Below are positions 26,939-34,144 of a stretch of DNA of 34,144 nucleotides, piece after piece. The DNA lies in assembly GCA_002507565.1 (NCBI GenBank), contig MOXJ01000029.1, positions 1-34,144 on the forward strand. The letters run 5' to 3'. A model generated the notes under the pieces. That model was given only the letters and a program-made list of their open reading frames with translations, ran no database searches and had not been told where the DNA came from. The translations under genes and the position numbers were made by a program. Each line of letters starts with the position of its first letter. Positions within the stretch are counted from its first letter, which is position 1. Source of the DNA: Candidatus Reconcilbacillus cellulovorans (GTDB taxonomy: Bacteria > Bacillota > Bacilli > Paenibacillales > Reconciliibacillaceae).

Positions 26939-28471
<1,533 letters not shown>

Positions 28472-28475
<4 letters not shown>

Positions 28476-30214
28476 TCGTCCTCATCCCCCAACAGCATCT
28501 CGCTGATGGTCCGCCCCTGGGTCACCATCGGATACACGTTTTCCTCTTTCGGCACGACGAACTCGACAAGCACCGGACCGTCGGTCGCCAGCGCCTCGTC
28601 CCAAGCGCGGCGAGCTTCCTGCTTGTTGGTCGCGCGCAGCCCTTTGACGCCGTAGGCTTCCGCCAGTTTGACGAAATCGGGGCTGCCCGACAAGTCGATA
28701 TGGCTGTAGCGGTTGTCGTAGATGATCTCCTGCCATTGCCGCACCATGCCGAGCACCTGGTTGTTGATGACGACGATTTTAACCGGAATGTTGTGGATGG
28801 CGCATACCGCCAGCTCCTGCGCGCACATCTGCATGCCGCCGTCGCCGTTGATCGAGATGACGAGTTTGCCGGGGTTGCCGATCTGCGCGCCGATCGCCGA
28901 CGGAAAACCGAATCCCATCGTGCCGAGCCCGCCCGACGTGATCCACGAACGCGGCCGCTTGAATTTGTAATATTGCGCGACCCACATCTGGTGTTGGCCG
29001 ACGTCGCTCGTGACGATCGCCTCGCCTTTCGTCGTCTCGCTGATCATCTCGATCGCCCACTGCGGCTTGAGCTCCAGCTCGGAATCCTTGTACCGCAAGG
29101 GATAACGCGCCTGCCACTCGGCGATCTGCCGCAGCCAAGCCGACGTGTCGGCCGCACGGACGTGCGCGTTGACGAGCCGCAGCACTTCTTTGACGTCGCC
29201 GACGACCGGATAGGCGGTGCGCACGTTTTTGCCGATTTCCGCCGGGTCGATGTCGATGTGGGCGATTTTGGCCTTCGGCGCAAAGCCGTCGAGCCTCATC
29301 GTCACGCGGTCGTCGAAACGGGCGCCGACGGAAATGATCAGGTCGGCATTTTGCAGCGCCATGTTCGCCGCATACGTGCCGTGCATGCCGGGCATGCCCA
29401 TCCACAAGCGATGACCGCTCGGAAAACCGCTCAATCCGAGCAACGTCGTCGTCACCGGCGCGTTCGTCTTTTCCGCAAATTCCAGCAGCTCGTATCCGGC
29501 GTCCGCGTAAACGACCCCGCCGCCGGCCAAAATGACCGGCCGTTCGGCGCGGGCGATCGCATCGAGCAACGCCTCGACCTGTTTCGGGTCGACCGGCCGA
29601 TGCGGGCGATAGCCGCGCAGCTCGACCTTGTCCGGGTAGCGGAACACCGTTTTGTTGGCGGAAACGTCTTTCGGGATGTCGATCAATACCGGGCCTTTGC
29701 GCCCCGTGCTCGCGATGTAGAACGCCTCCTTGATCGTCCGCGCCAAATCCTCGACGCGCCGCACGAGGACGTTATGCTTCGTGATCGGCATCGTGATGCC
29801 GGTAATGTCCGCCTCTTGAAAAGCATCCGTGCCGATGAACTGCGTCGCGACGTTACCGGTGATGACGACGAGCGGCACTGAATCCATATAGGCGGTCGCG
29901 ATCCCCGTCACCAGGTTCGTCGCGCCAGGACCGGACGTGGCAATGCAAACGCCGACCTTGCCAGTCGAGCGCGCGTACCCGTCGGCGGCATGAACAGCGC
30001 CCTGCTCATGCCGCGTCAGCAGATGGCGAAAGTCGGGATTGCCGTACATTGCGTCGTAAATATACAACACCGCGCCGCCCGGATATCCGAACACGCAGTC
30101 GACGCCTTCGAGCAGAAGCGCGCGAAGCAAAATTTCCGAACCGGTCACGACGTCCGGACGCAGCAATTTTTCGCGCAAATCTTCGCCCGTTCGAAACGCG
30201 GTTTGGACGGCCAT
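28472..30214 (-). CDS. ilvB: Acetolactate synthase large (catalytic) subunit
   Basis: IlvB is the thiamine-diphosphate enzyme that makes acetolactate or acetohydroxybutyrate. The 580-residue protein has FGYPGGAVLYIYDAM, the ThDP-activating glutamate in RHEQGAVHAADGYA, the FAD region, and the ThDP/Mg motif that begins GDGGMQMCAQELA and ends VINN. It starts with ATG at 30214 behind GGGGGAGGG. Expression is controlled by the T-box leader upstream. Confidence 0.97.
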
Positions 30215-30262
30215 GCAAAACCCTCCCCCTTCGCGTAAAAACTTGGGCGTGCCTTGCCCGGC

Positions 30263-30317
30263 AAAAAACCCCTTCCGTTCCCGTCACGCCGGAAACGACG
30301 CAACAGGACGGAAGGGG
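30263..30317 (-). terminator. T-box-controlled terminator
   Basis: On the minus strand CCCCTTCCGT (30317-30308) pairs with ACGGAAGGGG (30278-30269), followed by TTTTTT (30268-30263). It follows the T-box sequence directly and ends about 48 bases before ilvB. Confidence 0.93.
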
Positions 30318-30673
30318 TCTCCTCCGTGGTACCACCCGTTTTCGCCCGCATATCGCTATGCGAGCCTCAGCAAGTACGGCGGCAATTCATACCGACCGGC
30401 ATGGATCCGCCGCACTCCGGCACCGTAACGCGTGCCCCGCGGTTTCCCCTACTAGCACGGACGCATACGCCGACGACAACATGCAGCGCGTCACCTGCCG
30501 CACAGGTTGAGAAGCGCAAGTCGACGACGTCCGCCGTTCAGGAAAACAGCTCCGAGGTGAGCTCGGCCAAAGGGATTATGGCGTCGGTTCCAGCAACTCC
30601 TCCGCTCTCTGGTACATAAGAGCCCTAAGGCCTTCGTCCTCATCATCGCCATTGATCGGTCATGCAGATTTTA
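30318..30673 (-). ncRNA. Leucine T-box leader of ilvBNC-leuA
   Basis: The minus-strand leader has the T-box parts in order: GATGATGAGGACGAAG in the 5' arm of stem I, the AGAGAGC element, the specifier region GAG-CTC-ACCTCG followed by GAGCTG, the AGTAGG and CGTTA elements of the central part, and the T-box core GGGTGGTACCACGG (30339-30325). I read CTC (minus strand, 30561-30559) as specifier, a leucine codon. The core TGGT would pair with ACCA at the end of a tRNA with discriminator A, as in tRNA-Leu. Uncharged tRNA-Leu would stabilise the antiterminator and switch the operon on. Confidence 0.92.
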
Positions 30674-30679
30674 GAGTGT

Positions 30680-30708
30680 ATTATACCCGACGGTCGGTTT
30701 TCCGTCAA
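30680..30708 (-). promoter_or_regulatory. Sigma-A promoter of the ilv-leu operon
   Basis: On the minus strand TTGACG (30708-30703) and a perfect TATAAT (30685-30680) are 17 bases apart. The -35 overlaps the stop codon of queD. Confidence 0.85.
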
Positions 30709-31127
30709 CCGTTTTTTTGCAAGGGTCGATAAACGACGTAACTCGTCGGCGTTTCCCGCACGATGACCTGAACGACGCGCGGTCGATTCGGCCGACCATC
30801 CAAATATTCCTGGACGATGCGGCACACCGTCTCGGCGAGCGTCTCCGTCGTCGGCATCCGCCCGGCCAGCTCCGGACAGTCGTTCAACAACCGGTGGTCG
30901 AACCGGTCGTGGACGAGCCGCTTCAAATCCTGAAAATTGACGAGAAAACCGCTGTCGTCCAGCTCGTCGCCGGCCACCGTCAGATCGACGACGTACGTAT
31001 GGCCGTGCACGCGTCGACAATCGCCGGCGTCCGGATGAGGAATGAAATGGGCGGCGCTGAAATGCATTTCCTTATGCAATTCGAACCGATAAGGATGCGG
31101 TGCTGCGGGATAGTACGGAAACAGCAT
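30705..31127 (-). CDS. queD: 6-carboxy-5,6,7,8-tetrahydropterin synthase QueD
   Basis: QueD makes 6-carboxytetrahydropterin from dihydroneopterin triphosphate, an early step to queuosine. The 140-residue protein has the zinc ligands H27 (FSAAHF), H41 and H43 (VHGHTY), the catalytic cysteine C37 four residues before the HGH motif, and DFxxLK-like NFQDLKRLV. The ATG has GGGGGAG five bases upstream. It follows rplT by 57 bases with no terminator, so it may share the infC transcript. No queC, queE or queF is present. Confidence 0.92.
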   Translation of the reverse strand: MLFPYYPAAPHPYRFELHKEMHFSAAHFIPHPDAGDCRRVHGHTYVVDLTVAGDELDDSGFLVNFQDLKRLVHDRFDHRLLNDCPELAGRMPTTETLAETVCRIVQEYLDGRPNRPRVVQVIVRETPTSYVVYRPLQKNG

Positions 31128-31184
31128 GACCGCTCCCCCTTCGCGGTCGAAGACGTGGCCGCCCGATCCGCATTCGCGCGCCGG

Positions 31185-31544
31185 TCACGCGTTCAGTCTG
31201 CGTTTCGCGAGATCGGCGAGTTCGCCGAACGCCTTGGCGTCGCGTACGGCCAGATCGGCCAACATCTTGCGGTTGATATCGACGCCGGACAGCTTCAGCC
31301 CGTGCATGAACCGGCTGTAAGACAACCCGTGCAAACGCGCAGCTGCGTTGATGCGTATGATCCACAGCCGGCGGAAGTCGCGTTTTCTGCGCCGCCGGTC
31401 GCGGTACGCGTACAGCAACGATTTCATCACTTGTTCTTTTGCACGCTTGAACACGCGGTGCTTCGCGCCGTAATAGCCTTTCGCAAGTTTCAAAATGCGC
31501 TTGTGACGACGCCGCGTCACATACCCGCCTTTTACCCTGGCCAT
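31185..31544 (-). CDS. rplT: 50S ribosomal protein L20
   Basis: L20 binds 23S rRNA early in 50S assembly and, in Firmicutes, represses its own operon through the infC leader. The 119-residue protein has the highly basic N-terminal helix ([19 protein letters not shown]), the [19 protein letters not shown] block and YSRFMHGLK. Length and order after rpmI are standard. Confidence 0.98.
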   Translation of the reverse strand: MARVKGGYVTRRRHKRILKLAKGYYGAKHRVFKRAKEQVMKSLLYAYRDRRRRKRDFRRLWIIRINAAARLHGLSYSRFMHGLKLSGVDINRKMLADLAVRDAKAFGELADLAKRRLNA

Positions 31545-31566
31545 CGAACGTTCCCTCCCGAAGTCG

Positions 31567-31761
31567 TCACAAGTTCAGCAGACGGCGAATCCGCTTCTTA
31601 TCGCCCGGATGAATGATCGGTTGCTCGCGCAGCCGGCGGCGGCGGCTCGGCCGTTTGCCGAACATGAGATGGTTGCGATAGGCATGCGTCCTCCTGATTT
31701 TCCCGCTGCCCGTGACTTTGAATCGCCGTTTGGCGCTGCTTTTCGTCTTCATTTTCGGCAT
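31567..31761 (-). CDS. rpmI: 50S ribosomal protein L35
   Basis: This 64-residue basic protein starts [20 protein letters not shown] and has [15 protein letters not shown], both typical of L35. It lies 25 bases after infC and 22 bases before rplT in the usual infC-rpmI-rplT order. Confidence 0.98.
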   Translation of the reverse strand: MPKMKTKSSAKRRFKVTGSGKIRRTHAYRNHLMFGKRPSRRRRLREQPIIHPGDKKRIRRLLNL

Positions 31762-31786
31762 CTTCGCTCAAACCCCCGTCTGGCGA

Positions 31787-32299
31787 TCAGTTTTTCGGCG
31801 TCAAAATCATGACCATGCTTCGACCTTCCAACTTCGGCCGCCGCTCCACGACGCAAAGATCTTTCACTTCTTCCGCCGCGCGCTCCAGGACACGCTGGCC
31901 GATCTCCGCGTGCGTGATTTCCCGGCCGCGGAAACGAACGGTCAGTTTGACTTTGTCGCCTTCCTTGAGGAATTTTACGACGTTGCGCATTTTCGTCTGA
32001 AAATCGTGGTCCTCGATCGTCGCGCTGAAACGGACTTCCTTGATGTCGACCGTTTTCTGGTTTTTCCTTGCCTCTTTTTCCTTCTTTTGCTGTTCATAAC
32101 GATATTTTCCATAGTCCATAATGCGGCAGACCGGCGGCTTCGCCATCGGCGCCACGTTTACCAAGTCAAGGTTGGCGTCGGCCGCCAGCTGCAATGCGTC
32201 GCGGATGTTCATGATGCCGAGCTGCTCGCCGTTGACGCCGATGACCCGGACTTCCCGCGCGCGAATTTCTTCGTTGATTTGGTGCTCTCTGCTAATAAT
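31787..32299 (-). CDS. infC: Translation initiation factor IF-3
   Basis: IF-3 checks the start codon and keeps ribosomal subunits apart. The 170-residue protein has [52 protein letters not shown] and the C-terminal [14 protein letters not shown] block. No ATG, GTG or TTG is in the right place. Two ATT codons (32299-32294) follow GGAGGTGGCGG, and the first is taken as start, because infC genes use rare ATT/ATA/ATC starts for autoregulation by IF-3. The frame continues upstream through the attenuator, but that part is not conserved protein. Confidence 0.95.
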   Translation of the reverse strand: MISREHQINEEIRAREVRVIGVNGEQLGIMNIRDALQLAADANLDLVNVAPMAKPPVCRIMDYGKYRYEQQKKEKEARKNQKTVDIKEVRFSATIEDHDFQTKMRNVVKFLKEGDKVKLTVRFRGREITHAEIGQRVLERAAEEVKDLCVVERRPKLEGRSMVMILTPKN

Positions 32300-32390
32300 C
32301 CGCCACCTCCGAGCGTCTGGACGTCCGAAAACGACGCGCCGCTTTCCCTCCTCACAACCGAGCGGAAAAGACGCGGCCGCACACCCCAAG

Positions 32391-32540
32391 AAAAAAACGC
32401 GGGCGCAAAAAACGCCCGCATCTCGCCTTCCCATCCGAAACTCTTGCCGGATGTTTCCACGTTCACGGAACCCGCCGGCCCTCGCCGGCCAGGTGAGAAG
32501 CGGGCGCTTCTGCTTCTTGGGAACTGAAAAGACGCATGAG
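32391..32540 (-). ncRNA. infC leader with attenuator (L20-leader type)
   Basis: The roughly 240-base untranslated leader contains a terminator near its middle: GCGGGCG (32419-32413, minus) pairs with CGCCCGC (32405-32399), then TTTTTTT (32397-32391). Farther upstream the transcript contains GCGCCCGC (32507-32500), which can pair with the same GCGGGCG arm and so act as antiterminator. In Bacillus L20 binds such a leader and causes early termination. Additional GCC/GGC-rich stems at 32470-32492 may be part of the L20 site. The fold was read by eye. Confidence 0.75.
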
Positions 32541-32549
32541 TCTTGACTT

Positions 32550-32579
32550 ACTATATCATGCTTGAAGACGAAGTGTCAA
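32550..32579 (-). promoter_or_regulatory. Sigma-A promoter of infC-rpmI-rplT
   Basis: On the minus strand a perfect TTGACA (32579-32574) and TATAGT (32555-32550) are 18 bases apart. Confidence 0.85.
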
Positions 32580-32602
32580 GTATGTATTGGTCACAACAAA
32601 CC

Positions 32603-32642
32603 GCCTGCGGGCGATATCGAATCTCCGTTGCCGCCCGCAGGC
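32603..32642 (-). terminator. Hairpin after the glycosyltransferase gene
   Basis: GCCTGCGGGCG (32603-32613) and CGCCCGCAGGC (32632-32642) form a perfect 11-bp stem just past the stop. The minus strand then reads GGTTTGTTG, a weak T-run; the plus strand has TTTT. Confidence 0.65.
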
Positions 32643-32652
32643 TTTTCGCTTT

Positions 32653-33888
32653 TCACCCCGCGTGTTTCCCCACGTCTTCCAGCCGCAACACGCGCGTGTG
32701 TCGAGTATGGCTCCATTCCTTGTTGTTTTGCGTGAAGAACGCCCAGAACGTCACCGGCCACCACGACGCAAGAAACAGCGGGAACGTCAAGAGGGACGCA
32801 TACATCTTCCACGATTTCACTTTTTCCAGCAAAAGCGCGAACGGGAACTGCAGGTAAATGCCGATCGTCAGCGCCGTCAGCGCCCAGCCGGGCACATGCT
32901 CGTACAACGACGTGAAATGCCGCGGCCCGGGCAACAACACGTCCGTCCACAGAACGACGCTGAACACGAACGCCAAAAACACATTGTAAACGTTCAGCGT
33001 ATAAAGCGCCGTGTCGATTTTCGCCCAGTCGCGCTCTTTCAGCCCCTGCCACAAAAGCGGGAAAAAGTACCGCCGCGCCACGTCGAAATGCCCTTGCATC
33101 CAGCGCAACCGCTGGCGGGCCGAAGCGCGGAACGTGATCGGCTTTTCGTCGTACACGCGCGCTTCATAGTTGAACGTCGGGCGAATGCCGCGCTGCACGC
33201 AGCGCACGGTAAATTCCAAGTCTTCGACGAGGCTGGTCGCACCCCAGCCCATTTCGCGCAGCAGCCGGGCGTCGAAACACATGCCCGTGCCGCCCAAAAA
33301 ATTGGCGAGACCGAGGTTGGTGCGCGGCAGCTGCCAAAGCCGGTTGCAGAACCAATACGTCACGGCGTAAGCGGCCGTCACCCAGGAATCGAACGGGTTT
33401 TTCGTATCCAGATACGCCTGGATGACCTTGTGGCCTTCGCAAAGATCGTTGTTCATGTGCAGCAGAAAATCCCGGCTGACGAGATTGTCCGCGTCCAACA
33501 TGACGACGGCGTCGTACTTGCGCGGCATGCGCCATAGCTGGTTCAACATCCACTCGATGGCATGGCCTTTACCGCGCAAATGCGGGTTATTTCGTTCGCA
33601 TACCGTCGCGCCGTACCGCCGGGCGACGTCCGCCGTCCGGTCGGTGCAGTTGTCGGCGATGACGTACACGTCATAGAGCTCTTTCGGATAGTCGAGCTTC
33701 ATCAGGTTCTCGACCAGCGCGCCGATGACCGCCTCCTCGTTGTGAGCGGCGACGAGCACCGCAAACCGCTTGGTCGGCGGATGACGGATTTCTTTTCTTT
33801 TCCTTTTCAACCCAAAGAACAGGAACATCATCTGATACGCGCCGAGCAACGCCAACAGCGCCTGCACCGCAAGCACGAGCGCATCCAT
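32653..33888 (-). CDS. GT2-family membrane glycosyltransferase
   Basis: The 411-residue protein has an N-terminal membrane helix (about residues 4-25), a GT-A domain and several C-terminal helices (from about 310). Motifs are VLVAAHNEEAVIG, ADNCTD, the metal-binding DADN, GGTGMCF, the catalytic VEDLEFT and QRLRW, the set found in processive GT2 enzymes such as hyaluronan, cellulose and PNAG synthases. It is compact and has no partner genes here, so the polymer or glycolipid made is unknown. The ATG at 33888 with GGGGGG nine bases upstream is chosen; the frame extends to 34086 without conserved sequence. Confidence 0.85.
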   Translation of the reverse strand: MDALVLAVQALLALLGAYQMMFLFFGLKRKRKEIRHPPTKRFAVLVAAHNEEAVIGALVENLMKLDYPKELYDVYVIADNCTDRTADVARRYGATVCERNNPHLRGKGHAIEWMLNQLWRMPRKYDAVVMLDADNLVSRDFLLHMNNDLCEGHKVIQAYLDTKNPFDSWVTAAYAVTYWFCNRLWQLPRTNLGLANFLGGTGMCFDARLLREMGWGATSLVEDLEFTVRCVQRGIRPTFNYEARVYDEKPITFRASARQRLRWMQGHFDVARRYFFPLLWQGLKERDWAKIDTALYTLNVYNVFLAFVFSVVLWTDVLLPGPRHFTSLYEHVPGWALTALTIGIYLQFPFALLLEKVKSWKMYASLLTFPLFLASWWPVTFWAFFTQNNKEWSHTRHTRVLRLEDVGKHAG

Positions 33889-34002
33889 ATTCGTTTGCCC
33901 CCCGTTTTTCGCTATAGATCCGTTCTGCCGTCCGTTCTTTATCGTCGACCGCACGGCCCCCGTTTGAAAAGAGCCGACGGTCGCAGACGGTTTCCATTTT
34001 TG

Positions 34003-34031
34003 ATTTTCTCGGATGAAAGACGGTTTGTCAA
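34003..34031 (-). promoter_or_regulatory. Candidate promoter of the glycosyltransferase gene
   Basis: On the minus strand TTGACA (34031-34026) and GAAAAT (34008-34003) are 17 bases apart, about 115 bases before the ATG. Confidence 0.45.
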
Positions 34032-34091
34032 ATCGCTCCACAACGCCGTCCGTGTCAAGACTCGGTAGGAGGAGAGACCTCAGCATCCCAT

Positions 34092-34144
34092 TTAGGCCAT
34101 CGTCACAGGACTCCGGACGATCTCCCGCAGCCCATACTGGACCC
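34092..34144 (-). other. Possible 3' end of a gene cut by the window edge
   Basis: A minus-strand frame is open from the edge for 16 codons (VQYGLREIVRSPVTMA) and stops at TAA 34094-34092. It is too short to identify; other frames in this stretch have stops. It may be chance. Confidence 0.2.

Noticed and set aside
28700..29881. 393-codon plus-strand ORF opposite ilvB
   Set aside because: It is an antisense shadow of a gene with complete ThDP-enzyme motifs.
32300..32434. Upstream extension of the infC frame to a conventional start
   Set aside because: It would cover the attenuator hairpin and its T-run, and the encoded sequence is not IF-3-like; the ATT start fits known infC genes.
34032..34144. 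Structured RNA or tRNA at the right edge
   Set aside because: The stretch has some GC-rich inverted segments, but no cloverleaf and no motif of a riboswitch class I know could be matched before the sequence ends.

Overview
The window looks like chromosome from a GC-rich, endospore-forming member of the Firmicutes, most likely in or near Paenibacillaceae. The evidence is a mix of features typical of that lineage: a SigI/RsgI heat-stress sigma and anti-sigma pair, a YheC/YheD-type spore-coat ATP-grasp protein, an infC gene with an ATT start behind a transcription attenuator, a leucine T-box ahead of ilvBNC-leuA, a TPP riboswitch ahead of thiC, and strong GGAGG-type ribosome binding sites with sigma-A-like promoters. 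No CRISPR array, phage, tRNA or rRNA gene was seen. The only mobile element is the 3' end of an ISAs1-family transposase at the left edge.

Layout. 1-260: IS remnant. 322-1941: a Gly/Pro/Trp-rich putative spore protein (minus) divergent from a CDF metal exporter (plus). 6149-1999 (minus): an apparent operon of a GntR/LacI-type regulator, 5-oxoprolinase pxpB-pxpC-pxpA and a gamma-glutamylcyclotransferase-like protein. Together the last four genes could turn gamma-glutamyl compounds into glutamate through 5-oxoproline. 10566-6296 (minus): a heterodimeric ABC exporter followed by a half-size flavoprotein. 10663-12041 (plus): the YheC-like protein and a small coiled-coil protein built on a 42-bp tandem repeat. 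12069-14245 (plus): TPP riboswitch and thiC.

19711-14289 (minus): sigI, rsgI, a ferredoxin-tailed aldo/keto reductase, leucyl aminopeptidase and a secreted Cu/Zn superoxide dismutase, tightly packed with overlapping ends and closed by a 34-base perfect palindrome. 21909-19844 (minus): AhpC peroxiredoxin, a TlpA-like thioredoxin overlapping gcvH, and a conserved zinc-ribbon-like protein of unknown function.

30214-22052: branched-chain amino-acid synthesis. ilvB-ilvN-ilvC-leuA are controlled by a T-box whose specifier reads CUC (Leu). leuB lies apart, separated from leuA by an oppositely oriented PAS-PAS-GGDEF-EAL gene whose GGDEF site is degenerate and which is preceded by a translationally coupled 20-residue leader ORF. 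34144-30705 (minus): a GT2 glycosyltransferase, the infC-rpmI-rplT translation operon with its attenuator leader, and queD.

Most genes are ordinary housekeeping or stress genes. The items most worth a second look are the regulator-Pxp-cyclotransferase operon, the SigI operon with a 113-nt sigI/rsgI overlap, the leader ORF of the EAL protein, the coupled TlpA/GcvH pair, and three RNA switches whose competing pairings can be read directly. No clearly new defence or mobile system was found.
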